A DNA stretch of 64,000 nt. It comes from Lachnospiraceae bacterium. Its GTDB lineage: Bacteria > Bacillota > Clostridia > Lachnospirales > Lachnospiraceae. The notes beneath the pieces are model-generated. The model was not told where the DNA came from, made no database searches, and saw only the letters and a list, made by a program, of their open reading frames with translations. The stretch lies in assembly GCA_900753305.1 (NCBI GenBank), contig CAADYR010000091.1:1-64000 (forward strand), given 5' to 3'. A program made the translations under genes and the position numbers. Below, piece by piece: positions 53,861-63,691 of this stretch (positions are counted from its first letter, which is position 1; each line of letters begins with the position of its first letter).

Positions 53861-54196
53861 ATGACAGTAACAGCAGCAAATGATATCGGAAGTCTCTACA
53901 ATGTCAGTTCAGATGCAGTTAAAAATATATTGACCAAGTCATCTGATACAACACAGGGAGATAACGAGAACATGTTTGGATCCCTTCTGAATGCGGCAAT
54001 CAGTAATATCAATGATACGAACAATTGTCTGTCAGACTGGGAGAATGAAGAAATGAAATGGGCTATGGGAATTTCAGAAAATACCCATGACCTGACCATT
54101 GCAGTCGGTAAGGCAGAGACAGCTTTACAGTACACAGTGGCAGTAAGAGACAAACTTTTATCAGCCTATAATGAGATTATGCAGATACAGATTTAA
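53861..54196 (+). CDS. fliE: flagellar hook-basal body protein FliE
   Basis: A 111-residue export-linked protein joining the MS ring to the rod. The C-terminal half is the recognisable part: HDLTIAVGKAETALQYTVAV followed by RDKLLSAYNEIMQIQI. The N-terminal half is variable, as is usual. It follows flgC by 14 bases, with a GGGGGAA RBS, in the standard flgB-flgC-fliE-fliF order. Confidence 0.93.
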   Translation: MTVTAANDIGSLYNVSSDAVKNILTKSSDTTQGDNENMFGSLLNAAISNINDTNNCLSDWENEEMKWAMGISENTHDLTIAVGKAETALQYTVAVRDKLLSAYNEIMQIQI

Positions 54197-54248
54197 CCTC
54201 AGAATGTAAAAGGGATTTTGTGAGGATCGGGAAAAGGAGACACTTGAG

Positions 54249-55862
54249 ATGGTTGACAAGGTGATGGAGATTGCAAAAAAAATCTTAGAAAGGATTAAGG
54301 AATGGTGGAACAAATTCAAGCCTAAACAGAAGACACTGATCATCTGTGTAGCAGCGGGTGTTCTGATAGCAATATCAATTCTGGTAGGTGTGCTTACCAG
54401 AAAACAGTACAAAGAACTGGTGGTTTGTGAGTCTACGAAGGAAGCATCACAGATCAAGGATCTGCTGGAAGGACAGTCACTGGATTACAAGGTATCTGAA
54501 GATGGATTGACTTTTAAGATACTGAGTACACAGGTTTCGGATGCGAATCTTTTATTGGGCGCGAATAACATTCCAACATCTTCCTATACTCTGGATGATG
54601 TATTAGACGGAAGCTTTTCTACAACAGAAGCAGATAAGCAGAAACGCTACCGCCTGTATCTGGAAAGTCAGATGGAAGATGATCTGGAGAGCTATGCAGC
54701 AGTAGAAACAGCAACCGTGCAGCTTACAATTCCGGAAGATAATGGAACCTTAATCGCACAGAATCAGGAAACCTACGCAAGTGTTCTCCTTGAACTTACC
54801 TCAGATGCAGATTTCAGTGAAGAAAATGCATCTGCAATGGCAAGATTTGTTGCAACAGGACTTGGAAATGCAACAACAGATAATGTAACGATTACGGATA
54901 TTAACGGAAAGATATGGTTTCCGGTTGAAGATACATATGCCTCAGTAGATAAAGCAGATACCATGATGATGGTAAAACAGGAGGCGGAAAGCCTGATCAA
55001 GAAAGAGGTCAGACAGGTTCTGTTAGGAACCAATGAATTTACACAGATAGAAGTAGCAACCAATCTTTCTATGGATTTTTCCAAGAAGGAAGTTGTAGAA
55101 CATAATTACACTCCGGCAGACGGACAGGAACAGGGTGTGTTATCACATGAAGAAGTATATCAGTCGAATGCAACGGATGCATCCGGTGGAGTACCCGGAA
55201 CTGATTCAAATTCAGAAACGGATTATATGATTGACAATTCTGATTCAACCAATACCAATACTTATGAGCGTAAGAGCGATTATCTTCCAAATGAGAAGAT
55301 TACAACAACCACAGAACCGACAGGAACTATCGTGTATACAGACAGTTCTGTATCAGCAGCCATGGTCAGATATAAAATCCTGAAAGAAGAGGATGCACAG
55401 CTTCAGGGCTTTCTGGATGGTGTAACATGGGAAGAATATAAACTTGCAAACGCAGGAAGAACCAAACTGGATGTAGATACGGATATGGTAAGCCTGGTAG
55501 CAAATGCAACAGGAATCCCAAGTAAGAACATCACAATTGTTGCTTATGAAGAGATGCAGTTTGTAGATGCTCCGGCAACGAAAGTATCTTATAAAGATAT
55601 CATTCAGATCGTCCTGATCATTATTATTCTTGGCTTGCTGGGATTTGTAGTATTTATGAGCCTGAGAACCAAGAGAGAAGTAGAAGAAGAGGAAGAACTT
55701 TCTGTAGAAGATCTGCTGCAGTCAACACAGCAGGAAGAGCTTGAAAGCATTGAGACAGAGCAGAAGTCCGAAGCCAGAAAGCTGATAGAGAATTTCGTAG
55801 AAGAGAATCCGGAAGCAGTAGCAACGCTTCTGCGTAACTGGTTGGAGGAAGATTGGGGGTAA
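54249..55862 (+). CDS. fliF: flagellar MS-ring protein FliF
   Basis: A 537-residue MS-ring protein with two membrane segments (about 31-52 and 440-462) around a large periplasmic-side region of ring-building motifs (RKQYKELVVCESTKEASQIK; YRLYLESQMEDDLESYAAVE). The C-terminal cytoplasmic tail ends VATLLRNWLEEDWG, the FliG-binding segment. RBS AAAGGAG lies about 11 bases before the ATG. fliG starts six bases after the stop. Normal length for the family. Confidence 0.96.
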   Translation: MVDKVMEIAKKILERIKEWWNKFKPKQKTLIICVAAGVLIAISILVGVLTRKQYKELVVCESTKEASQIKDLLEGQSLDYKVSEDGLTFKILSTQVSDANLLLGANNIPTSSYTLDDVLDGSFSTTEADKQKRYRLYLESQMEDDLESYAAVETATVQLTIPEDNGTLIAQNQETYASVLLELTSDADFSEENASAMARFVATGLGNATTDNVTITDINGKIWFPVEDTYASVDKADTMMMVKQEAESLIKKEVRQVLLGTNEFTQIEVATNLSMDFSKKEVVEHNYTPADGQEQGVLSHEEVYQSNATDASGGVPGTDSNSETDYMIDNSDSTNTNTYERKSDYLPNEKITTTTEPTGTIVYTDSSVSAAMVRYKILKEEDAQLQGFLDGVTWEEYKLANAGRTKLDVDTDMVSLVANATGIPSKNITIVAYEEMQFVDAPATKVSYKDIIQIVLIIIILGLLGFVVFMSLRTKREVEEEEELSVEDLLQSTQQEELESIETEQKSEARKLIENFVEENPEAVATLLRNWLEEDWG

Positions 55863-55868
55863 TTAGGA

Positions 55869-56885
55869 ATGGCAGAAAAAGAAAAAGAGCAGCTTACCGG
55901 CGTCCAGAAAGCAGCGATTCTGTTGATTGCACTTGGACCGGAAAAATCCTCTCTCATTTTTAAACATTTAAAAGAAGAAGAAATAGAAGATCTTACACTG
56001 GAGATCGCAAATACAAAGAGCGTATCACCGGCAGTAAAGGAACAGATCATTAACGAGTTCTACGAGGTGTGTCTGGCACAACAGTACATCGCAGAAGGCG
56101 GTATTGGATATGCAAAAGAACTTTTGGAAAAAGCTCTTGGACAGGAAAAAGCGATGGATGTTATCGGCAAGCTGACGGCATCCTTACAGGTTAAACCTTT
56201 TGAATTTGTTAAGAAAACGGATGCATCTCAGTTACTGAACTTTATTCAGGATGAGCATCCACAGACAATAGCATTGATTTTATCGTATCTGTCTTCTGGT
56301 CAGGCTGCAACAATCCTTGCAGCCCTGACCCCCGAAAAACAGGCAGATGTTGCAAAAAGAATTGCGACTATGGACAGAACCAGCCCTGATGTGATCAAGG
56401 AAGTAGAACGAGTTCTGGAATCCAAGCTGTCATCACTCGTAAATCAGGATTACACGATTATTGGTGGTGTAGATGCAGTCGTAGATATCTTAAATACAGT
56501 AGACCGCGGAACAGAGAAACATATCATGGAGACTCTCGAAATCGAAGAGCCGGAACTTGCAGACGAGATCAGAAAGAAGATGTTCGTATTCGAAGATATC
56601 CTGCTGCTTGATGACAGAGCAATCCAGAGAGTGCTTAGAGACGTTGACAATAATGATCTGGCAATCGCGCTTAAGAGTTCTAATGAAGAAGTACAGGCTG
56701 CAATCTTTAATAATATGTCCAAACGTCTGGCAGAGATGATCAAGGAAGACATGGAATTCATGGGTCCTGTACGTATGAAGGATGTAGAAGAAGCACAGCA
56801 GAAGATCGTTAATATAATCAGAAAACTGGAAGACTCTGCAGAGATTGTAATCTCCAGAGGTGGAGGTGACGAGATCGTTGTCTAA
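55869..56885 (+). CDS. fliG: flagellar motor switch protein FliG
   Basis: A 338-residue switch protein. GVQKAAILLIALGPEKSSLI is the N-terminal FliF-binding domain, DEHPQTIALILSYL the middle domain and MFVFEDILLLDDRAIQRVLR the C-terminal stator-contact domain with its charged residues. It couples ion flow to rotation and binds FliM. fliH overlaps its last eight bases. Full length and intact. Confidence 0.97.
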   Translation: MAEKEKEQLTGVQKAAILLIALGPEKSSLIFKHLKEEEIEDLTLEIANTKSVSPAVKEQIINEFYEVCLAQQYIAEGGIGYAKELLEKALGQEKAMDVIGKLTASLQVKPFEFVKKTDASQLLNFIQDEHPQTIALILSYLSSGQAATILAALTPEKQADVAKRIATMDRTSPDVIKEVERVLESKLSSLVNQDYTIIGGVDAVVDILNTVDRGTEKHIMETLEIEEPELADEIRKKMFVFEDILLLDDRAIQRVLRDVDNNDLAIALKSSNEEVQAAIFNNMSKRLAEMIKEDMEFMGPVRMKDVEEAQQKIVNIIRKLEDSAEIVISRGGGDEIVV

Positions 56886-57774
56886 AAGTGGTGTATTAAA
56901 ATCAAACTGGGTGTATGTAAATCCAACAGAAACCAGAGTCATTGATACCAATGCAATGGTAGAAAACAAGTTAAAAGAGTTATCTCAGAAGCTGGCAGAA
57001 CAGACCAGGGCAGATGACGAATTTACAGATGGGTTTATGCAGGGCATCGATGCCAGACAGGTGGCTGAACTGGTTGGAGAAGATAATCAGATCATAGGTG
57101 GACAGCCTGCCACAGAACCTCAAGGCCCCACGCCGGAGGAACTGATGCAGCAGGCTGCAGAGGAAATAGAGAATATGAAACAGCAGGCAATTGCAGAAAT
57201 AGAAAATGCAAGAAAGCAGGCTGTTGAAGAAGGAAAAAAACAGGGATATCAGGAAGGTTTGGAGCAGGGCAAAAAAGAAGGCTTTGATCAGGGACATCAG
57301 GATGGCCTTAACAGCGTAGAGAATCAGAGAGCGCAGCTTCAGGACGAGTATGAGAATAAAGCTGCTCAACTGGAAGAACAATATCAGGCTAAAGTAAAGG
57401 AGTTGGAACCTAAATTCATAGATACATTAACAGATATTTATGAACATATTTTCCAGATCAGTCTGAAAAATTCCAGAGAACTTGTTGTACATCTTATTTC
57501 AAATACAATGAGAAATATAGAGGGCAACAGCGGATACCTGATACATGTATCAAAGGATGACTATCCATTTGTCAGCATGCAGAAAAAAGACCTGGTAAAG
57601 GGAACAAGTATCGATCCGGATGATATGGATATCATTGAAGATGCAACACTGGATCGTAATGAATGTATGATCGAAACAGGCAACGGTGTATTTGACTGCA
57701 GCCTGGGAACTCAGCTGGAAGCACTGAACGAAGAACTGAGGTTACTGGCATATGAGCCAAAGGCTTCAGAATAA
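56878..57774 (+). CDS. fliH: flagellar assembly protein FliH
   Basis: A 298-residue regulator of the export ATPase. The Glu/Gln-rich coiled coil (about residues 85-175) contains FliH-type GxxxG repeats (QGYQEGLEQGKKEGFDQG). The C-terminal domain binds FliI. The start is TTG 56878, 8 bases after the excellent RBS GGAGGTGA inside fliG; in-frame GTG codons at 56860 and 56866 overlap or precede that RBS. The 8-base overlap with fliG suggests coupling. Confidence 0.92.
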   Translation: MSKSGVLKSNWVYVNPTETRVIDTNAMVENKLKELSQKLAEQTRADDEFTDGFMQGIDARQVAELVGEDNQIIGGQPATEPQGPTPEELMQQAAEEIENMKQQAIAEIENARKQAVEEGKKQGYQEGLEQGKKEGFDQGHQDGLNSVENQRAQLQDEYENKAAQLEEQYQAKVKELEPKFIDTLTDIYEHIFQISLKNSRELVVHLISNTMRNIEGNSGYLIHVSKDDYPFVSMQKKDLVKGTSIDPDDMDIIEDATLDRNECMIETGNGVFDCSLGTQLEALNEELRLLAYEPKASE

Positions 57775-57785
57775 AGGATGATACT

Positions 57786-59108
57786 ATGGATACAGCAATT
57801 AATTTTGACAAATACCAGTCAGTTCTGAACAAAACATATTTTAAGAAACTCGGTAAAGTAGAGAATGTAGTAGGACTTACAATAGAATCTGCCGGACCGG
57901 ATGCAAAAATGGGGGATATGTGCCGTATATATACGGATGCCGAGAAAAAGAATTATATTCTGGCAGAAGTAGTCGGATTTAAAGAAAAAAAGACATTGCT
58001 GATGCCGTATGAAGTAACAGAGGGCATTGGCTCAGGCTGTATTGTTGAAAATATGAATTATCCTCTTAGCGTACAGGTTGGAGAATGTCTGCTTGGTAAG
58101 ACATTGGATGGACTTGGCAGATGTATTGACGGTTTCCAGCCGGATGCCAGAAACGTACAAAGATATCCACTGGAAGCTCCGCCGCCTGATCCTATGAGCA
58201 GGGAAATCATTGATGAAGTACTTCCTTTGGGAGTCAAAGCGGTAGATGGTCTTATTACTGTCGGTAAAGGACAAAGAATTGGAATTTTTGCCGGTTCCGG
58301 CGTAGGCAAATCTACCCTGATGGGTATGTTTGCCAGAAATACCAAGGCAGATATCAATGTAATCGCATTGATTGGAGAACGAGGCAGAGAGGTAAGAGAA
58401 TTTATTGAAAGGGATCTTGGAGAAGAAGGTATGCGCCGATCTATTGTTGTGGTAGCTACTTCCGACAGACCGGCTCTGGAACGTAATAAAGCGGCAAAGA
58501 CAGCAACTGCGATCGCAGAGTACTTTAGAGATCAGGGAAAAGATGTGCTGTTGATGATGGATTCATTGACACGTTTCTCCATGGCACAAAGAGAAATCGG
58601 ACTTGCAAGTGGAGAACCTCCTGTAACAAGAGGATATCCACCCAGCGTATATTCAGAGATGCCGAAACTTCTTGAAAGAGCAGGGCGTGCGAGCGTTGGA
58701 TCTATTACAGGATTGTATACAGTTCTGGTAGATGGTGAAGATTTTAACGAACCAATTACTGATACAGCACGAAGCATTCTGGATGGACATATTATGCTGA
58801 CCAGAAAACTGGCAAATAAAAATCATTATCCTGCAATTGATGTTCTGCAAAGCATTTCCAGATGTATGTCAATGATCACAGATAAGGCTCATAAAGCGGC
58901 AGCGGGTAAACTGAAGAATATAATGGCCACTTATAATGAAGCAGAAGATCTGATCAATATAGGTGCATATAAGAAGGGAAGCAATCCCAATATTGACAAT
59001 GCGATCAGCAAGATTGATGCGGTAAATGATTTCCTGTTACAGACCACGGATGAAAAATATGATTTTGAACAGACTGTTGAATTGCTGGAAGGACTGTTTG
59101 ATAAGTAA
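57786..59108 (+). CDS. fliI: flagellum-specific ATP synthase FliI
   Basis: A 440-residue export ATPase related to the F1 beta subunit. The Walker A GSGVGKST is at residues 170-177, DSLTRFSMAQREIGLASGEP is the conserved catalytic-region run, and PPSVYSEMPKLLERAG follows. It unfolds export substrates with FliH and FliJ. RBS AAAGGATG precedes the ATG. Intact and of normal length. Confidence 0.97.
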   Translation: MDTAINFDKYQSVLNKTYFKKLGKVENVVGLTIESAGPDAKMGDMCRIYTDAEKKNYILAEVVGFKEKKTLLMPYEVTEGIGSGCIVENMNYPLSVQVGECLLGKTLDGLGRCIDGFQPDARNVQRYPLEAPPPDPMSREIIDEVLPLGVKAVDGLITVGKGQRIGIFAGSGVGKSTLMGMFARNTKADINVIALIGERGREVREFIERDLGEEGMRRSIVVVATSDRPALERNKAAKTATAIAEYFRDQGKDVLLMMDSLTRFSMAQREIGLASGEPPVTRGYPPSVYSEMPKLLERAGRASVGSITGLYTVLVDGEDFNEPITDTARSILDGHIMLTRKLANKNHYPAIDVLQSISRCMSMITDKAHKAAAGKLKNIMATYNEAEDLINIGAYKKGSNPNIDNAISKIDAVNDFLLQTTDEKYDFEQTVELLEGLFDK

Positions 59109-59123
59109 AGTGAGTGATGACCT

Positions 59124-59588
59124 ATGGCAAGGTTCAAGTACAAGATGCAGAGTATCCTAGATGTAAAGGAAAAACTGGAAAACAAGGCAAAACAGGATTT
59201 TGCACAGGCAAATGCCAGACTGGATACAGAGAAACAGAAACTTGTCGAGCTTCAAAAAAGACGAAGTGACTATATGGAAGAAGGATTAAAACTTCGGCTT
59301 GAGAAAATTGACATACGAAAAATACGTGAAAACAAAATGGCTGTACTTAAGATAGATGAATATATTAAAAATCAGATGGTACAGATCAATCTGGCATCCA
59401 GAGAAGTGGAGAAAGCAAGAGTTGCTTTGCAGACACTGATGCAGGAAAGAAAGGCACATGAGAAATTAAAGGAAAATGCCTTTGAAGCATTTATGAAAGA
59501 AGAACAGGCAGCAGAAAGCAAAGAAATAGATCAGCTAACAACTTATACACATGGACAGAAATTGATGGGAGAACAGAACAATGGCTAG
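59124..59588 (+). CDS. fliJ: flagellar export protein FliJ
   Basis: A 154-residue, almost fully helical coiled-coil protein starting MARFKYKMQSILDVKEKLE, the usual FliJ start. It acts as the central stalk of the export ATPase and escorts chaperones. The RBS is weak (GAGTGATG). It overlaps the following motE-like gene by eight bases. Assignment rests on the N-terminal pattern, size and position after fliI. Confidence 0.92.
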   Translation: MARFKYKMQSILDVKEKLENKAKQDFAQANARLDTEKQKLVELQKRRSDYMEEGLKLRLEKIDIRKIRENKMAVLKIDEYIKNQMVQINLASREVEKARVALQTLMQERKAHEKLKENAFEAFMKEEQAAESKEIDQLTTYTHGQKLMGEQNNG

Positions 59589-60462
59589 TAAAAATTCAAA
59601 TTTGAGTCCCGATGCACCTGAAATGCAGATGCAGCAATTAAAGGAAAGCAGGAAGCAATTCAAACAGGAACAGAAAAATCAGCGAAAAGAAGCAAAGCAA
59701 AAGGCAAAGGAGCTTGAAAGTCAGGAGCGTGAACTGGACGAACAGATCGACGGCAATGGCGCCTCTGTTGTCATTGTCACGCTTTTTATTATTCTGATCT
59801 GGCTGGGAATTCTGATTCTTTTGGTAAAGATGGACGTAGGTGGTTTTGGTTCTAATGTACTGACACCTATTTTTAAGGATGTACCTGTTATTAATAAGAT
59901 ACTTCCGTCTGAAAGTACAACAGAGACATCAAAGGACAAAGAAGCATATGGTGGCTACAGCAGTTTAAAGGAAGCTGTAGAACAGATCAAGACTCTGGAG
60001 AAACAGCTTGATCAGGCGCAGAGCACCAATGCCACTTATGCAGAACAGATCGACACTTTGAAAGCAGAAGTTCAGAGATTAAAAACCTTTGAAGATAATC
60101 AGGTAGAATTCCAGAAAATCAAAGAACAATTCTATGAAGAAGTAGTATATGCAGAGAATGGACCGGGGGCTGATGAATACCGTAAGTATTATGAGGAAAT
60201 GGATCCTGCAACAGCAGAAGCATTATATAAGCAGGTGATCCAGACAGAGGCGGCTGACAAGCAGATGCAGGAATATGCGAACACATTCAGTAATATGCAG
60301 GCATCGGAGGCGGCTGCGATCCTTGGAAATATGACAGATAATCTTGACTTGGCAGCTTCTATTTTACAGAACCTTGATGTCAGCACCAGAGGAGCGATCC
60401 TTGGCGCAATGGATTCTGCAATTGCAGCCAGAATTGTCAAAATAATGGACCCTAACTCTTAA
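59581..60462 (+). CDS. motE: MotE-like flagellar protein (MgtE_N-type domain)
   Basis: A 293-residue protein with a charged helical N-terminus, one membrane segment (about residues 59-83), a coiled coil (about 115-160) and a C-terminal MgtE_N-like helical domain (TFSNMQASEAAAILGNMTD, then ILGAMDSAIAARIVKIMDP). This layout matches MotE, a chaperone/stator-associated protein that in other bacteria stabilises MotC. In Firmicutes it is usually found between fliJ and fliK, as here. The name is by analogy. Its ATG overlaps fliJ. Confidence 0.8.
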   Translation: MASKNSNLSPDAPEMQMQQLKESRKQFKQEQKNQRKEAKQKAKELESQERELDEQIDGNGASVVIVTLFIILIWLGILILLVKMDVGGFGSNVLTPIFKDVPVINKILPSESTTETSKDKEAYGGYSSLKEAVEQIKTLEKQLDQAQSTNATYAEQIDTLKAEVQRLKTFEDNQVEFQKIKEQFYEEVVYAENGPGADEYRKYYEEMDPATAEALYKQVIQTEAADKQMQEYANTFSNMQASEAAAILGNMTDNLDLAASILQNLDVSTRGAILGAMDSAIAARIVKIMDPNS

Positions 60463-60565
60463 AGAAACTTTCTATTTATCCGATATACATAATGTACCTT
60501 GATAATTAAAAAAGAGATACCTTGTAATTATGGAGGTACGAAATAATTACGAGAGGAGGACGCAA

Positions 60566-62047
60566 ATGACAAGTGCATCTGTAAAAAATGCAGGTCTTGA
60601 TGCAACATTACTTCCGGTGACTGCAAAGACAGTAAGTGCGCAGCGTACCCAGGATGGTCAGGATTTTGGAACGATCATGAATCAGACAAAGGGGAAAGCA
60701 CAGCAGTCTAATACGCCTGATGCTGGTCAGAAGCAGACACAGGGAGTAAAAACAGACAAGGCAAAAACAAAGACAGCGAACACTGAACAGTCAGTGAAAG
60801 AGGACAAAGCAGACAGTACATTAAACAATGTACAGGATGCGACAAAAGCATCACAGGAAACGCCTAAAGAGGATAATCCTGTAAGTGAGGATGTAGTAGA
60901 TGCTGTAGAGGAAGCTACACAGAAAATTATGAATTCTGTGGAAGAGGAACTGGATATTTCCGAGGAAGAACTGGTAGCTATTATGGAGCAGTTAGGATTA
61001 CAGCCTATAGATCTTCTACAGTCACAGAATCTTACGGAACTGATTGCCGCAGTAAATGATGCAGATTCTTTAATTGATGTTGCAGTAGATGCGGATATGT
61101 ATCAGCAGCTTCAGAATCTCACGGAAGCAGTAGATACGACACTGGAGGATTTGATGGCACAGTGTGGAATCAGTGAAGAGGAGTTACAGTCTGCATTGGA
61201 ACAGTTAAAAATGCAGGCAGAACAGAATGCGGTTCAGGGAGAAGCTTCACAGCCGGATAACATCATACCTTTTGAAAAGAATATGGATATGGCAGAAGCA
61301 CCAATGCAGCCAGTGGTGGAGGATCCGATACCTGTTATCAAAGACAGGACGCAGGCACCTGCACAAAATCAGAATCCGGATGCAAATGTGACAGAAGTGT
61401 CACAAATGACGGAACATACAGAAAAAGATTCATCAGCAGATGAACAGGAAACAGATTCCTATCAGGAAGGTCAGGAGAATTTTAACAAATTCCAGAATCC
61501 TGCAGAGGAAACTACGGTAACGCCGGAACAGGATGTGGTTCCCACCAGAACAGTAGATACTGAAAGCATCATGAAACAGTTGGCTGACTATGTGAAAGTC
61601 AGACAGGGCAGTGAACTGACAGAGATGGAGATGCAACTTCACCCGGCAAGCCTGGGAAATGTGCATATTCAGCTTGCAACCAAAGGCGGAGTGGTAACGG
61701 CACAGATTACGACTCAGAATGAAGCAGTGAAAAATGCAATAGAATCACAGGTTGTTCAGTTAAAAGACAATCTGGAAGAACAGGGCGTTAAAGTAGAGGC
61801 TGTAGAAGTATCTGTAGCAAGTCATGAGATGGAAAAGAATCTGGATCAGAGTGGACAGCAACAGCAGAATGAACAGCAGAATAATGCAACAGGCAGTATT
61901 CAAAGAATACGCAGAGCAAATATCAATCTGAATCTCTATAACAGCGAAGAGGAAGCATTAGAAGAAGCAAGCGGGCTTGATGATGCAGCCAGAATAGCTA
62001 TGGAGATGATGGCAGCGAACGGAAATACCATGGATTTATTGGCATAA
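60566..62047 (+). CDS. fliK: flagellar hook-length control protein FliK
   Basis: A 493-residue secreted ruler protein. The N-terminal two thirds are low-complexity, Gln/Thr/Glu-rich and variable. The C-terminal Flg_hook domain reads MQLHPASLGNVHIQLATKGG, then VTAQITTQNEAVKNAIESQ and LEEQGVKVEAVEVSV. It is exported during hook growth and switches export specificity. ATG 60566 is preceded by GAGGAGGA; the in-frame ATG at 60530 also has a weak RBS but a poor extension. Position before flgD is standard. Confidence 0.92.
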   Translation: MTSASVKNAGLDATLLPVTAKTVSAQRTQDGQDFGTIMNQTKGKAQQSNTPDAGQKQTQGVKTDKAKTKTANTEQSVKEDKADSTLNNVQDATKASQETPKEDNPVSEDVVDAVEEATQKIMNSVEEELDISEEELVAIMEQLGLQPIDLLQSQNLTELIAAVNDADSLIDVAVDADMYQQLQNLTEAVDTTLEDLMAQCGISEEELQSALEQLKMQAEQNAVQGEASQPDNIIPFEKNMDMAEAPMQPVVEDPIPVIKDRTQAPAQNQNPDANVTEVSQMTEHTEKDSSADEQETDSYQEGQENFNKFQNPAEETTVTPEQDVVPTRTVDTESIMKQLADYVKVRQGSELTEMEMQLHPASLGNVHIQLATKGGVVTAQITTQNEAVKNAIESQVVQLKDNLEEQGVKVEAVEVSVASHEMEKNLDQSGQQQQNEQQNNATGSIQRIRRANINLNLYNSEEEALEEASGLDDAARIAMEMMAANGNTMDLLA

Positions 62048-62080
62048 CTCAGGTAAAACAGGTAGAAAGGAAGATACAGC

Positions 62081-63172
62081 ATGAGTTTAGTAGCACCATA
62101 TGTAGACGGCAAATTGCAGACTACCACGACTTCCTCAGATTCATTGAGTAGTAGTAAAAGTAATTCAGTTGTAGACAGTGATACCTTTTTAACATTATTG
62201 GTAGCAGAAATGCAGAATCAGGACCCATTGGAGCCAACCAGCAATACGGAGTGGGTTTCCCAGTATGCAACCTTCACACAGGTTCAGCAGATCAGTGAAA
62301 TGGCAGATTCCATGGATCTTGTCAGAGCAAACAATCTGATCGGCAAGGAAGTTGTTATGAAGGTAACCAGTACCAGTACAGGTGAAACAAGCTACAAGCG
62401 TGGCGTAGTAGACTATGTAGTTGTAGAAGAGGGTAAGCCACTGTTAGTCATTGATGAAGCCAAATATTCATTAAGTGATCTGGATACAGTAGCAAGCGAA
62501 GAGTACTTTAATGCATATGACAAGTATACAGAGTTCTCAAGCAAGGTAGCAGCATTACCTTCCTTAAAGGTAATTGATAAGTCTTATCAGAATGCAGTTC
62601 AGGATATTATGGATCTCTACAATAGTATGAGTGATTACGAAAAGAACTATCTTAAGACCTATGCAGCAGGAGATATTGCATCTTATGAGGCATATGTGGC
62701 ACAGCTTAAGAAACTTGGAGTAACATTTACAGAGAGCACAGAAACGAAAGAAACAACACTGGATGATCTGATCAGCGCTTTTGATAAGAAAATGTCGGCC
62801 TTAATGGAACAGATTGAAGCTTTAAAACAAAGCAACAGCAGTAGCAACAGTTCCGGTACAAATGGAAGTGACAACAATTCTTCCAATTCAGGTAAGACAG
62901 ATGGAACGCAGGGAAGTGGAGATGCGGATTCGACTGGAGGAACTCAGGGAAGCGGTAGTGCAGACCAGACTGGAGGAACGCAGGGAAGTGGAGATGCAGA
63001 CCAGACCGGTGGCACACAGGGAAGTGATGGTACAGATTCCAAAGATGATGGTACACAGGGAACAGCCGGTACAGATTCTAATGGAGAAACACAGAATGGT
63101 ACAGAACAGGGCAACAGTGATCCTGATGAGCAACTGGCAGACCTGTTGACCAAAGATAACACGACCGTGTAA
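62081..63172 (+). CDS. flgD: flagellar hook capping protein FlgD with long repetitive tail
   Basis: A 363-residue hook-assembly scaffold. Residues 25-110 are the FlgD N-terminal domain (DTFLTLLVAEMQNQDPLEPT, then ATFTQVQQISEMADSM and NNLIGKEVVMK). An unusual helical insert (about 145-250) follows, then Ser/Asn-rich sequence and, from residue 275, three 12-residue repeats of the form GTQGSGxADxTG and a degenerate fourth. Typical FlgD is 140-240 residues with a tudor/FnIII-type second part, which I cannot recognise here beyond the short VVDYVVVEEGKPLLVID strand region. RBS AAAGGAAG precedes the ATG. The reading frame is intact throughout. Confidence 0.88.
   Translation: MSLVAPYVDGKLQTTTTSSDSLSSSKSNSVVDSDTFLTLLVAEMQNQDPLEPTSNTEWVSQYATFTQVQQISEMADSMDLVRANNLIGKEVVMKVTSTSTGETSYKRGVVDYVVVEEGKPLLVIDEAKYSLSDLDTVASEEYFNAYDKYTEFSSKVAALPSLKVIDKSYQNAVQDIMDLYNSMSDYEKNYLKTYAAGDIASYEAYVAQLKKLGVTFTESTETKETTLDDLISAFDKKMSALMEQIEALKQSNSSSNSSGTNGSDNNSSNSGKTDGTQGSGDADSTGGTQGSGSADQTGGTQGSGDADQTGGTQGSDGTDSKDDGTQGTAGTDSNGETQNGTEQGNSDPDEQLADLLTKDNTTV
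62903..63037 (+). repeat. 36-bp tandem repeat inside flgD
   Basis: Units at 62903-62938, 62939-62974 and 62975-63010 share about 28-34 of 36 bases and begin GGAACxCAGGGAAG. A partial fourth unit starts at 63011. The period keeps the reading frame, so copy-number change would lengthen or shorten FlgD by 12 residues. Confidence 0.88.
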
Positions 63173-63219
63173 ATAAATAACTGCAGACCTGAAGATGAAG
63201 ATATGGAGGTAACAGGATA

Positions 63220-63609
63220 ATGAATATTAGTAATAATCAATTCCTTTCCATTGAACAGCTACAGGAACAGTATCTAAAGCAGCAAAAGAAAATCCAGCCT
63301 GCAACAACCAGTGAGGGACTGAGTTTTGAAGAAATTCTTCAAAAACAGCAGACAGGAGAGATCAAATTTTCCAAACATGCTGCGAACAGATTGAATGACA
63401 GAAATATTGAATTAACTTCTGAACAACTGGAAAGGTTGAGTGACGGGACACGTAAAGCAGGAGAAAAGGGAATCAGAGAATCTCTGGTACTCGTGGATGA
63501 ACTGGCATTTATCGTAAATACCGGAAGCAACACAGTAATCACAGCAATGGATCAGGCAGAAACAAAAGAGAATATATTTACAAATATTGATGGAGCCGTA
63601 ATCATATAA
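63220..63609 (+). CDS. flagellar operon protein, TIGR02530 family
   Basis: A 129-residue protein. IKFSKHAANRLNDRNIELTS and LVDELAFIVNTGSNTVITAMD are the conserved core of the family found between flgD and flgE in Firmicute and other flagellar operons. It is sometimes described as a putative flagellar protein; its role is not settled and it may be exported. RBS GGAGG lies 10-11 bases before the ATG. Followed after 82 bases by a hook/rod gene. Confidence 0.9.
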   Translation: MNISNNQFLSIEQLQEQYLKQQKKIQPATTSEGLSFEEILQKQQTGEIKFSKHAANRLNDRNIELTSEQLERLSDGTRKAGEKGIRESLVLVDELAFIVNTGSNTVITAMDQAETKENIFTNIDGAVII

Positions 63610-63691
63610 CAGCCGGACCTTTTAAGGAGGCTAGGGCTTTCCGAATGATAGAAGAAAGCAGATACGGCAGCGAATGGGAGGTCATTTCACT

